Of a DNA stretch of 64,000 bases, positions 52,837-63,640 are shown piece after piece. Both the position numbers and the translations under genes were made by a program. How positions within the stretch are numbered: position 1 is the first letter of the stretch; each line of letters begins with the position of its first letter. A model generated the notes under the pieces. The model searched no databases and was not told the origin of the DNA. It saw only the letters and a list, made by a program, of their open reading frames with translations. Source of the DNA: Stictocephala bisonia (lineage: Eukaryota > Arthropoda > Insecta > Hemiptera > Membracidae); the NCBI GenBank assembly GCA_035578905.1, contig JAQJVL010000530.1, positions 437,501-501,500 on the forward strand, read 5' to 3'.

Positions 52837-53253
52837 AAAGTATTGGTAGTGTATTAATGGAAACTGTCCTAGGTTTTTTTTTTATAATATAATGACAAAA
52901 TGTAGGGGATATATCTAGAAGAAGAAATTGATCAATGTAAACATTAATTATGAGATATACCATTACTACTGCAGTCTTGTTACAAGATGAATTTTATTAA
53001 TCATCAAAATACCAAATGATATTGTAAAAAAGTACATCACATTAAATAACATATTTACAGTTTAACGTGGGATCTGAATAATGTGAAGGAGGTTTGGACC
53101 ACAATTCTTTCTGAAAGTGAGATCTGACCTCACATTAAGAATATTTTATGTCTGTAATACAAATTCTTAATGAGCGATCGTCGATCGAACTTAATAATAA
53201 TAACTCAGAGAACGCCATCAACTCCAATCATCCGAATATTCTCCTTGAGATTG
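52837..53253. other. AT-rich spacer
   Basis: GTGAGATCTGACCTCACATT (53115-53134) contains the small hairpin GTGAG and CTCAC. GCGATCGTCGATCGAAC lies at 53174. No coding signal. Confidence 0.35.
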
Positions 53254-53500
53254 TGCAATCGGTTTTCAGTGTGTTAGCTATTTATAATTTTATAATAAAC
53301 AATAATTAATGTACCTTCTCTTGAGACAGGAAAAATAAACACAATTTTTTTAAAACCAATACATTAGAACTTGTGGCCTTGCTAAAATTACTATTTTGTA
53401 AGGCCACAAGTTATAATGTAGTGGCCGTAAACACTTTTCTATTTTTACTGTACGCTCAAGGGAAGGTACATTAACTATTTTTTACTATAAAATTGGGAAA
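53254..53500. mobile_element. Foldback element, family C
   Basis: Mirrored words are TTAATGTACCTTCTCTTGAG (about 53307) with CTCAAGGGAAGGTACATTAA (about 53456), and TACATTAGAACTTGTGGCCTT (53361-53382) with AAGGCCACAAGTTATAATGTA (53400-53420). The loop is about 17 bases. The left outer part, TGTGCAATCGGTTTTC, is shared with the partial copy at 21124. It is a non-coding snapback element. Confidence 0.75.
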
Positions 53501-53589
53501 TAATAATAGGCCTTTTTCACATTACACGATTTCGTTCCTACGAAATATTTTCGTTCGAATTTTTTCCGTTGTTGGTTGGTTTTCACACT

Positions 53590-53640
53590 ACCCGTTTAGG
53601 CCTTAGACCGCTCGGCCACCAGATCGCCCCATATTGATGT
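53590..53640 (-). pseudogene. tRNA 5'-half-like fragment (Ser/Leu A box)
   Basis: On the minus strand GGCGATCTGGTGGCCGAGCGG TCTAAGGCC reads as the 5' part of a Ser/Leu-type tRNA with a perfect A box (TGGCCGAGCGGTCTAAGG). It continues into CTAAACGGGTAGTG instead of an anticodon arm. No B box lies at the right distance. It is most likely a SINE or tRNA fragment. Confidence 0.5.
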
Positions 53641-53644
53641 ACAA

Positions 53645-54105
53645 GATGTATTGCGAACTAATATTATCAAATGAAGCGGAAACGTGGACATGGAAGAACA
53701 TCAAGCAGATTACAGGCAGCGGAAATGATATTTTTACAGGAATATAGAAGATTAGCAGAAAAGATAGAATAAGGAATGAAATAGCAAAGGAAAGGTTGAA
53801 TGTGATATCGCTTCAAGATAACAATGGAAGGAAGAGGGTACAGTAGATGGTGTATATGAAGAGTGTGGGAATTAATATATTGACTTGAATAGCTCTGGAA
53901 AAGAGCAAAGAGGAAGAAGACCAAAAGCAAGTCCGAGGGGAAGTTGGGAGGACTGTGGGAACTGTGAAAGGATGTGGAGAGAAGAGGTATGAAAAAAAGA
54001 AAAGTAAAGGAAAAGGAAACCTGGAGGAATAGATAAAAATGCAGAGACTGTAAATTCAAAATACATAAGTTCCGTAAAAACGGAAAAGTCAACTGATGAT
54101 GATGA
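53645..54105 (+). pseudogene. LINE endonuclease-reverse transcriptase C-terminal remnant
   Basis: The plus strand in mixed frames reads SNEAETWTWKNIKQITGS, DRIRNEIAKERLNVISLQD, and then a GRRRPKASPRGSWEDCG-like part (about 53905-53960). This is the region after the palm in RTE/CR1-like elements (the ETW-T, IRN-I, GRP/W-D pattern). It ends in TGATGATGATGATGAAG (about 54091-54107), a short-period tail like those of such LINEs. Stops and frameshifts abound. The 141-codon minus-strand frame over the same bases (54092-53667) is its shadow and low complexity. Confidence 0.7.
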
Positions 54106-54590
54106 TGAAGAAAATTTAAAAAAGATTATTACTGCTTTGGGTGTCGACTATATTTATGAAATTTTAATTCAATTTTATGTACGGCCATTGCGAAGTAAGA
54201 AATATAAATATTAGTAATTCAGTATGTCGATTACACTAAAGCGATTTTTCCCATAAATACTGGTCAATCGCCGCATCAGCAGTGTGCTGCATCAGCCCGG
54301 ACCGGCTGTGACCGGGTATTACATATCTTTATGGACTCAGCATCAGCTCTGATGTCTGCAGAATGTAATGTCCCTCAAGGAACACGTTTGGGTGGTTTAT
54401 GAGTATATAGTGTAACGTCATCTTCCTCCTGGTTCAGGGGGACCAGATGTCACTAGTGATCAAGTCGTTACATCGCATTCATTCGAATGTTGAACACAGA
54501 ACAATCCATCGAAGAGTTTGTTTGTCCTTTAGTCATTCTGGTTTTGATATTGTTAAATAAGTTAACAAATAGTTTTTTAATTAGCATAAT
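54106..54590. other. Mixed sequence, nothing assigned
   Basis: A GC-richer patch at 54260-54330 (GCAGTGTGCTGCATCAGC, CCGGACCGGCTGTGACCGG) includes a small inverted word pair. No family was recognised. Confidence 0.35.
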
Positions 54591-54599
54591 ACGTGTTGG

Positions 54600-55005
54600 T
54601 ACATATAAAGTACAATTAAACGTCACGCAACACAAATTTATCACAATATAAGCACAAAATGCACAAATGTATTACATTACAAGTACAAAATACACAAATA
54701 TTACGGTGATCGACAGTTAGTGATCATCCCTCTGATCTGAGGAAGGTGAGCGTGGTTCACCGAAATCGATCACCGTAATATTTGTACATTTTGTACTTGT
54801 ATTGTAATATATTTGTGCATTTTGTGCTTATATTGTGATAAATTTGTGTTGTGTGACGTTTACTTGTACTGTACAAGTTAACGTCACACACAAATCCGTT
54901 ACAATACAAGTACAAAATGTACAAATATTATTTATTTCGATAAACCACGTTTGCCTTCCTCAGGACACAGAGAATCAAATAAATGTGGTTTAACGAAATC
55001 GATGG
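54600..55005. repeat. Complex inverted repeat with CTGAGGAAGG...CGAAAT core
   Basis: Arm 54632-54723 mirrors 54763-54865. CACAAATTTATCACAATATA, GCACAAAATGCACAAATGTA and ACAAATATTACGGTGATCGA each have an inverse partner in the second arm. A further arm, TACAATACAAGTACAAAATG, follows at 54898 with its own downstream core (54945-54996, minus orientation). The loop holds CTGAGGAAGG, GTGAGCGTGGTTCACC and GAAATCGATCACC. Such cores are widespread in animal retroelement-derived repeats. No coding sequence. Confidence 0.75.
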
Positions 55006-55033
55006 TACTTACACATTTTTTAATTTAAAACTT

Positions 55034-55224
55034 AACTCGCCAGTTTACATGGGCCGGCAAGCAAGTCCATGAACTCGCCAGTTTACATGGGCCGGCAAGC
55101 AAGTCCGTGAACTCGCCAGTTTACATGGGCCGGCAAGCAAGTCCGTGAACTCGCCAGTTTACATGGGCCGGCAAGCAAGTCCGTGAACTCGCCAGTTTAC
55201 ATGGGCCGGCAAGCAAGTCCGTGA
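55034..55224. repeat. 38-bp tandem array, five copies
   Basis: Copies start at 55034, 55072, 55110, 55148 and 55186. The unit reads AACTCGCCAGTTTACATGGG and CCGGCAAGCAAGTCCGTG. They are identical apart from one CCATG/CCGTG difference in the first unit. GC content is far above the flanks. Confidence 0.95.
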
Positions 55225-55540
55225 ACTTTATTCAACGAGTTGAGTTCTGATCGTTAGCTCAGTTATGGATTCGACCTTGGATCAAAACCTAATTTGCCAA
55301 TTAATTAAGAGACTAGTTTGAGATTAAAAATGCCATTTGATTTCCATAGACAAAGAATAGTCTTAAGTTTAAAAAATACTACATTTTTCCTTTCGTCGGC
55401 TCTGCTCATAATACTGTCTTTTGAACTTTGTATGTATCTTCTTAATAGATTAAACACAAATAATTATTTCTAAAATGTACAAATTAAAATTTTGTATATT
55501 ATCTTTGAAATTGTTAACGAATTAAAAAAAATACTTTTAA
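55225..55540. other. AT-rich, nothing assigned
   Basis: No motif was seen. Confidence 0.35.
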
Positions 55541-55895
55541 TTACTATAGTTATGTTTATTCATGCTGAGTTATTGAGATTTTCTTGTTAGTACTGTTGTT
55601 ATACTATAGTTGTTTTTTACTGTTAATTATTATATTACGAGATATTGTTTATATTGTTGTGTTATTAATATATTATTCAACTTGTTGATTTTAACCTATT
55701 ATTGTTATTGTAATTTGATTTGGCTTGTTGTATTACTGTCTTTCACTTACAAAAATATTGTTGTTGTACCGATTGTTACTGGATATTTTGCCATTTTGTA
55801 TTGTTGTTGTTCTTTAATTTTGTTGTTATGTGTATTGGATATGTTGTTTTTTAAATTGGCTGCCTTGCCGTTAAAATAAATAAATAAAATGAACA
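55541..55895 (+). mobile_element. Probable LINE 3' UTR with (TAAA)n tail
   Basis: T-rich sequence with many TTGTTGTT and TATTGTTATTG words ends in TTGGCTGCCTTGCCGTTAAA and then ATAAATAAATAAAATG (55873-55892). This parallels the 7601-8300 element (GTAATGCCGTTGG, then TAAA repeats) on the other strand. The 89-codon hydrophobic frame here (55610-55879) is a by-product of T-richness. No coding part of the LINE is retained. Confidence 0.5.
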
Positions 55896-56905
55896 AATTG
55901 TAAATTCACTACATTCATTTAATTTGCAATATTACAACATATCACAACACAGACCTACAAACTTTATTAAAAATAAAAGTTACTTGTCAGCTTATTAAAA
56001 GTAAAAACATTCAGTTGGTAATACAATGTTTTTTTATAAATTACAGTTATTTTAGTAGTATTAACTTATTTACAAATAAATGAAAATAATAATTATGGTA
56101 TAATCGTTATTAAACTCGGTTTAAGGTAAATGGAATGTACATTATTGTCTTCTTGTCATGTAGCTTGTTGTAGATGTGACATAATGACTACATATAATTC
56201 AGGGTTTTCTATATATTCAATGCATTTTTTTAACTTTTGTATATATGACATTTGGTTGTTTAGTTTTGTGTGAATTTAAACACTGTGTTAATGGCCCATA
56301 TGTTAATAAATAATGTAACGTGCCTCACTTAATATATAAAATTATTCATATGTAGAGGAAAATAAACATACAGGTAAATTTTTTTCAGCTCGAAACGTAC
56401 ACTTTTAATTTTTGTTGTTAGAGTACATAAATAGTACTGCCTAGAATTAGAATAGAAATAAAAAATTCATATAAAATAAAATAAGCCCATTTATGAAGAA
56501 AGACATTTTAGAGAAAAAATGTAATATTAAAATCTATAGAAGTCATTGGTATATTTATAGCAGCAAGAGACCCAGAATAATTGTTTGTTAATTGTTGTAG
56601 ACTTTTCATGTAATATTAACTGTAAAGATTCCGTTTCAGTTCTAAGATACCATTTGTATGAAAATTTACAAGAGGTAGAAATTTAATATTTTTTCTAAAT
56701 AACTCTTAAAATTTGTTTTCGTTTATTATTCTTTGTGTTGTTCAGCATTAGATGTTGTTAATAAATTATTTTTGTAGATGTATTTATTTTAGAGACGTAT
56801 ATTTTAAATCAATATTTATTGACATAATAGCTATGGCTTAACTCTTTATTAAGTACATTTTTAACTGTATTTTTAAGGTGAGATTTGTAATAAACGTACT
56901 TTCAA
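55896..56905. other. AT-rich, nothing assigned
   Basis: Very AT-rich throughout with no repeat recognised in the window. Confidence 0.35.
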
Positions 56906-57324
56906 TTAGATTAGAGTTTGCATAGCTGTCGGCCATGCTGGTTTTAACGCCATCAAAACAATGTTATTTGCTGTGTATGAGGTGTCATTTTAAACGTTAT
57001 CATATTGTGCATTGGGCTTGCTTTTGATATTTTGAATAGATATGCCTAGTTTTAAAAATAGGTGAAACTAAAACCTTCAAACTAAACATTGTTTATATAT
57101 TTAACTATAAAACTAATTAGAAATTCGTAAAACAATTCCAACGTGCAATTTAATTCTTGATCAAATACAATTTGTTTCGAAAAATCCGTTTGAAAATAAG
57201 TGTTTAATTTGGATACGCTTGATCGTATGTCCGGTTCGAAAAAAAACATTTTTCTTATGGGATTAAAACCAACATGGCCGACAGCCTTCGACAGTCTCTG
57301 CAGACTCTTAAGAACGCTAATCTA
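56906..57324. mobile_element. Foldback/MITE candidate with AGCTGTCGGCCATG arms
   Basis: ATTAGATTAGAGTT-TGCATAG then CTGTCGGCCATGCTGGTTTTAA (56906-56946) has inverse partners TTAAAACCAACATGGCCGACAG (57263-57284) and CTAATCTAAT (57317-57326). The right side has about 25 extra bases between the two words. The loop is AT-rich and non-coding. There is no clear target duplication. Confidence 0.6.
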
Positions 57325-58539
57325 ATACATTATAATAAACGATTTTGCTATATTTGCACTCTGTTCATTCCACAGTGAGGATGTCTGTCAGGTTGTCATC
57401 ATCTGAGACTGTCGGAATGACAACGAGAGCCTTTACGCTGAAGCAAGTCAGTTACAGCAGCCATATCGCTGGCGGGTGCAATGATTCGTCATTTCGCAAG
57501 GTAGAATTAGCGAATGTGCGTAGCGAATTCACTGAATGAGCTTTGAATTGGATGGAGGATCTATTCCACAATATGAGAGGAAATTAAATTCCTTTGCATA
57601 GAAGCTGGACGGACTGTTTCATCTTTGTCATTAGTCTTACCACCAGTTTGTCGTTTGTTTTTGTTATAGAACAATTCACTGTTTTTATAACATACTTTTA
57701 GCTATTACAATAAATCGGAAATTAAAATCTACATCAAACACATGCCAATCGTATGATATTAACATGTGCATTAACATAACCTTATTCAATCACTAAATGT
57801 TATAAGAACATATATAGCTTACTTGGAAATTGTCCTATTGAAATCACCTGTACGAAAGAGATACTATGAATGGTGCAAGTGAGATAGAGAACTTCTCTTC
57901 CTAACAGTGCCATTACAGTGCCTGTAATTTTGTTCAACTAAACACTGTTAAAGAAGTTGAACACTTTAAGGCGGAAGTTAGACACGCTCGTTATGGACGA
58001 CAGTGGAGAGATGGAACGTGTCTCCTCCGCTGCTGAAACCATTATAACTATAACTATAACTGAGCTAAATATAACACGCAGGTCGTTTACTGTCCGGCCT
58101 AATAATAGGTCTGCTATCTTCTACTACCATTGTTACTAGACGTATTATATAAAATTACTTTTTAACAATTATATACTCGTATATACTTTATTACAATACA
58201 ATAGATATTGATCACTAGTTTTTATGTTGTTTGTAGGCTACTCATCTTTTTTTAATAATAAAGCCAGATATATTAATTGTCTGGGACAATTTCTAAGATA
58301 ATTTCATTAATCTAAGATCTTAAAGTTCAGCGTGTATTATGGGCTTTGTTCTGTGTTCTGAGATAACCACTTTTATGCTAAGAACATGTTTTGGAACTAA
58401 AAAAATGGTGTTAACCTCCTTCTCATTCTGCAAGAATAACATATACAAAAATTAAATATTTTATTTGTCATAAACGAGGTTGTGTTTTTTCGGTTCCAAA
58501 ACAAAATAAATAAAAAAGACCTTAGCCTAATTAGAGTTA
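57325..58539. other. Unassigned sequence with a mildly GC-richer patch
   Basis: 57400-57545 and 57960-58100 are less AT-rich and hold open frames of 60-64 codons without family resemblance. Local direct repeats (ACTATAACTATAACT near 58046) were seen. Nothing else. Confidence 0.35.
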
Positions 58540-58740
58540 TTGATGGCCTTTGACAAGATGATCACAGAAAATATGCTAGTAACTTTAAAAATTATAGTTG
58601 CCTTAGGTAGAAAGTTAAATTGGTATCTTACTTAGTTGGAAAACAGTAACATCTCAGTAAAGCTGAACATTAGAATAGTCTGAATAATTTAAATACTTTA
58701 GGAGTCCCACAGGGTTGTAGTGTTAGTCCATTGCTGTTCA

Positions 58741-58762
<22 letters not shown>
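58540..58762 (+). pseudogene. LINE reverse transcriptase palm fragment
   Basis: AFDKMITENMLVTLK (from 58546) and, in a second frame, LGVPQGCSVSPLLFSVYI (about 58698-58752) are two successive palm motifs of non-LTR reverse transcriptases: the first catalytic Asp region (D in AFDK) and the substrate-binding GVPQG. The spacing of about 150 bases is normal, but a frameshift and stops lie between. The fragment ends exactly where a (TA)n run begins, so the YADD box is lost. Confidence 0.8.

Positions 58763-58775
<13 letters not shown>
58744..58775. repeat. (TA)n microsatellite breaking the LINE fragment
   Basis: About 16 units, starting within the codons that follow SVYI. Sequence beyond it no longer resembles a LINE. 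Confidence 0.95.
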
Positions 58776-58778
<3 letters not shown>

Positions 58779-60020
58779 CTGTTATTTTGTACAGAACTGA
58801 AAGTGAAGTAATTAGGACACCCTACTGATATCATCCCATTAATAACTTTACAAAATGATTTTAATAAAAAATACATATGTGCAAATAGACAAGTAATTGA
58901 TAATAAATCCCAAAAATCTACAAAAATATCATCATCAATATTTCCGATAAACAAAAATATACCAAATAAATCAGCTATAAATTGTATTTGCTCATAGAAT
59001 ATGGTATCAATTGATATCACGATGATTATACAAAATGGTTTTAACTTTGTTGAAAATGAATCAATAAACTGCCATGATAATAGGCTATATTATTACTAAC
59101 AAATATATATCTAATATAATATAAATATTTGTGCCAGTTATTTGGTTAGTTAGTAAGGTCTGCACCACAGCTGGTTTAAACTGCATTACATTTACATGGG
59201 GCCATATTTACACTAGCGCTCCACAATGGACCACAAAAACAGCTGATAATTTGAGACACAACAATTAAAATTGGATGAAAAATCTGTGTGTGGGTATAAA
59301 ATGAATGTTAAAGGCCTGACATGGAAGGATCATACAGCTCAAGTAAAAAAATATTCTCTCTTTCTCTATTGTTGAATGGGACAAAGGCCCGAACCCAATA
59401 AACCAAATTTAGTTTGACATCCGGGGATGTAAATAAAATAATAAATAAATGTTTTATTTCCTCAATAATTAACAATGCAATAAAACAAACAAACAAAAAC
59501 TAGGAAATTAACTGGTCAATGTTTCAAATAGTATGACCAATTTAAAATTGAAATATGAATTACATAAAAAACTACATCTTGAGTCAATCAACAGTTACAC
59601 GTATCTCGCTACCTGTAGTGCAGCTTTATTGATTTAAATTAAATTAATCGATTCAATACAACCAATTTAATGTTTACAATAATTTTTTTAAATTACATGC
59701 TGAAAATGATTATTTTTAAGTATTTAGAAATCAATAAAGTTGATAAAAAATGACAAATATCTTATCAATATGAATTAATATTATTTTCAACATACTTTAA
59801 AACAAATTTCAGTTTATCATTCTTTTTATCAAACAAAAATACGCTCTCACTAAATGAAACAGTTATTAATGACAACACGAAAATGATAGAAATTGGCTGG
59901 AAACAAACAAGTTTTGAATCCACACTCTCCGTCATATGGCGATTATATTTAAGCAGATATAAAACAAGAATAATCATAATTGGTGAAAAATACCTTGAAA
60001 TGTCAACAAGCAGCATAAAA
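58776..60020 (-). other. AT-rich region with two hydrophobic minus-strand frames
   Basis: Minus frames 60016-59765 (83 codons) and 59020 to about 58790 (part of a 116-codon frame) are hydrophobic with charged breaks, for example FVLSLITVSFSESVFLFDKK and DLLSITCLFAHMYFLLKSF. This texture resembles membrane-helix segments of insect gustatory-receptor-type proteins. A TTCACTTTCAG acceptor-like site lies in the latter (about 58815-58805). There is no diagnostic motif, and AT-rich DNA easily yields such peptides. Reported only as a weak lead for a decayed receptor gene. Confidence 0.2.
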
Positions 60021-60480
60021 CGTGAGATAATGAGAAATAATCAATCAATCAATTACATTATATTACAGTAAAAGTCAACTAATATAAAACTACGTTTAAT
60101 TTCTACAAAATATGACGAAAGAAAGATTCTGTTGAAGAAAGGTTTATAAATTATGTTAATTGTACGGGTAACTTGTTGAATCATAGTTCCCGAATTACCG
60201 ATTAATATTGTTCAAGAAGACGATAGGTACTACAGAACTCTCCTAAATTACCTCCAATCCAAAGTCTACTCTTGTATTTCTAGAACTCTCACCAACAAAA
60301 CCAGTTGATTGTTAAACTAGTCTAACACGACCGTCCTTGATAGTGTGTTTAATACAGTATATTTTATTTTAAGATGTTTATGTTAAATGCACTAACGAAA
60401 GCATGGACGATACATCAATCAATCCAGAATGTAATTTAAAGACATTATGAGGTATATGCAACAGATACAGTAACTACAAA
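60021..60480. other. AT-rich, nothing assigned
   Basis: No motif seen before the minisatellite. Confidence 0.35.
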
Positions 60481-60489
60481 CTATTGCAA

Positions 60490-60930
60490 GTGAGGGATCC
60501 ACCCGCCCATATATACACCCACAAGTGATATTGACCCATCCGATCGCCTATATACCTACAGAGGTATTGAAGTAATCAATCAATGAAGGAATAACATCGT
60601 ACTAAGTGAAACTATAATGAATTAGCTATAATGACCTACTCACCCACCCACACACGTACGGTGGTATTGATTGACCCTTGACGCCCGTCCTAACGACAGC
60701 AGCGATCATAGATTGCAGGAAGACATTATTGAACCCACCCGCCCACCCATACACGAACAGTGGTAATTACCCACCCAACCACCCACCCATACACGTACAG
60801 GGGTAAAGAACTACAGTATGTGTAAAGGTGGGTCTTTACCACTGTTTGTGTAAGGGTGGGCAGGTGGGGCACAACCACCGGATGTGTAAGGGTGGGCGAG
60901 TGGGTCAGAACCAGATTATGTTTAAGGGGT
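60490..60930. repeat. G-rich minisatellite, locus 4, with a strand switch
   Basis: From 60490 to about 60800 the units are C-rich on the plus strand (CCCACCCACACACGTACGG, CCCACCCGCCCACCC at 60734-60748). From about 60815 to 60930 they are G-rich (GGGTGGGCAGGTGGGGCACA, GTGTAAGGGTGGGCGAGTGG). The locus is therefore a head-to-head arrangement of the same unit, with interruptions such as GTCCTAACGACAGCAGCG. Confidence 0.78.
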
Positions 60931-63190
60931 GTTCTGTATTGTTTATACCACTTACTACACTACACTATTGTATTGAGCTGATACCCCATGCTGACGTCAT
61001 GCAGGCAGACAGTCAGATGCGTGATAGCATACCTTACTTACACCATGGTGCTTGCTACTGAACTAGCTCGACACCTAGCGTAATCCTAGTTGACATGACA
61101 ATTTTTAAATCGTATGACACAGTGGTGGAAGAGTTGTTCTCTATCTCACTTCCACCACTCAGTGAATTCAGTCACTTTTTAAGCAGCCTATCAATAGACA
61201 TAATTTTATTTGCTCAGAAACGGTGGCTATTCATACAGAATAGTGTTTGACGATAATTGTTATTCATGATATATCTTAGCTAACAGGCCTAGTCATGGAG
61301 GAAATATATACTACAGTACCTTATAGTTATATATAAATATTCTTAAATGTAAATTTTCATAATTATAAATTCGGAAGATTCCATTATCTTAGGAAGGTGC
61401 AAGGTCATGGGTCTTCACAGGATAGGTGGATGTTTGACAAAAAGGACAAATAACTTTCTACTCAAAAACAAATGTTTCAAACTTAATACAGCTGCAGAGG
61501 TATATAAATTGTGTAACACTCTAAAATATAAATGCTGATTTAGAAAAAGAATCAATAAATAAATTTATAAAGCAAGTATCCATTTAATGAAAATACGAGT
61601 ACTAATATTTTGTTTGTTGTGTTTGTTGGAGTACAAGAATCAAACTGATATTTTGTGTTAATACAGTAAAGTGATCAGAACTTAAACGTAAGTTTCCACT
61701 TGTGATAGCATGATTCTCATCTTGAGACTAAATATTGAACTAAGAATGTAAGTATTTACAGGTATGGAGGAAGGCGAACATTACGTTAACCAGGCTTCCA
61801 GTTCCAGGTGCCCAGGTGTGGAATATTCACGGCAATTTCTCCAGGAATATTTCCTGGATGCAGCTGGGACTCAAACTTGATGCAAACTGACTTCCTTCAG
61901 AACATCGCGGAATATTTTAGCAACTTTTAGAGTGTTTTAGAGGTATTTCAGTGGACTTTATTGAAGTACAGAAACGCTCAAAAAATAAAAAAGTTAACGA
62001 AATATTTCACAAAAGTAATTATTTTTTATGTATATCTAGGTACTGAAATCTCATTAGCTGTGATTAGTTAAAAATCATTGTTTTATCATATAAATGATGT
62101 TTTGAAACATATGTAATGTCATAACATTTTGATTAATTGCCTCTTTTTATTAAAAAAAATATATATTGTTATGCATTTCCTACATATAGAATATATTTAT
62201 TTTAATGTATAGTCGTACATTTTTTTAAACCAAAATTCGTCAAAGAACTTGATATGTATAAGCTACGTATCTTGAACTGCCATCCTAAATGTGTTTCTGG
62301 GATATTATTGAGTATTTAATAAACCACTGTTTTGGGCCACGATATAAGTCTTCAATCAAAAAGTATTTATGAATTTTTTAATTAAAAGTGTTAGTGTTTC
62401 TTTTGAGTAATAAGTGTTTGAGGTAAATCACATAAAAAAAATATCTTTATGGAAATATGGCTACCTAAACTGTCTAATTTGGCCTTTCTAGGTACATAAC
62501 CCACCAAGAAACCTTATGATACATTTTATTAAAATGTTGAGAATAAAGTAGACAAAAGGTGCTGCCAACCTACTGAAAAGTAAATCATATTTGCATACAT
62601 AAGTGTAACCAATTCTCTAAATATAAATGAAATGTGTACACATTTTGAGTTGAAATTTGAACAGTCATCTTTGGCTGAAAGAATATATTAATAATATATA
62701 AAAACTTGCAAGAGCTTACTATAAATGAGGCAGTTATGTACTTTAGTAAAATTTTCGGGGTGGGGACAGTGAGGGGGGGAGGAAATACGTTGTATGTGTG
62801 TTAGTGAGGAATTCTTCTTCCTACTTCTAGCAACAGATGCATGATAACTAAAACTAAATTCCAAGGAGCGCTCCATGAACTTTTTAAAAAGAGAATATAA
62901 GCCATTTTTACACACAGATTTTATAAAGCTATGGCTTCGCAAATGGAAAAATATTCTTTCAATGAATTTATTTGTTATTTAATAAAATTGTGCATATAAC
63001 TCCACAAGTAATGGTTGTAATAATTTTAGTTAGTACAAAATAAATTATAAATAACCTTACATTGCTACATTAAGTATGTACTACTTAATTACGTATTAAA
63101 ATTACAACCACTGATAATACTTGCGCAATATATAATGTTGGAATTGTACTTTATAAGAGTCTTTATAAAACTAACAAGAGAACTTACAGG
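60931..63190. other. Long AT-rich stretch without assigned genes
   Basis: Small structures only. At about 61120-61155 GAGTTGTTCTCTATCTCACT lies beside inverted GTGGTGGAAG/CTTCCACCAC words. At 61775-61870 a patch rich in CCAGG words (CAGGCTTCCAGTTCCAGGTG, TTTCTCCAGGAATATTTCC) was noted. The 84-codon minus frame at 62942-62688 has no recognisable domain. Confidence 0.35.
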
Positions 63191-63530
63191 TAAAGCTGGT
63201 GCAGCGGTGACATTAATTTTGCGGAGACAAGTTTCATCTTCAATTTGCCGCTGTTGGAAAAACTCTCCCGCCCCTAATCCAAGTCCCGCAGATCCCTATT
63301 AGACAGCGCCTTAAGACGTTCATCCCTTTCAGGTGGCAACCTGATCCCTTGGATAACCGCTCCAGACTTTTCAGGAAATTGGATCTAACTTACTTCGCTG
63401 CGACACTTTAAAGAAGTTAATTGGCACGAGAGGGACTTAAAGTCTCCCCCAGTCGACACTTCCCCTCTCCTACTTCCACCCTTCTTGAAAGACCCCATTT
63501 TGTTCAGCTTTGTCTTGTGATAGGGAAGTG
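63191..63530. promoter_or_regulatory. GC-richer island, candidate conserved non-coding element
   Basis: Balanced sequence with GGTGCAGCGGTGACATTAAT, TTTGCCGCTGTTGG, CGCCTTAAGACGTTCATCC, TTCGCTGCGACACTTTAAAG and AGTTAATTGGCACGAGAGG. Several TAAT or TTAA words lie in GC-rich context. There is no open frame and no second copy in the window. It resembles the island at 49.7 kb in texture. Confidence 0.35.
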
Positions 63531-63640
63531 TTTCATCGTAAAATAAAACATATACATAGCAAATTTCTCACATAAAAGATTACTTATGGTACATCCTATC
63601 TTCTCACAAATAATAATCTGTCCCCCCTAACGTCAATACA

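Noticed and set aside
53667..54092. Minus-strand frame of 141 codons, the longest after those inside repeats and LINEs
   Set aside because: It is antisense to the LINE remnant, rich in F/L/S from a purine-rich plus strand, with no domain.
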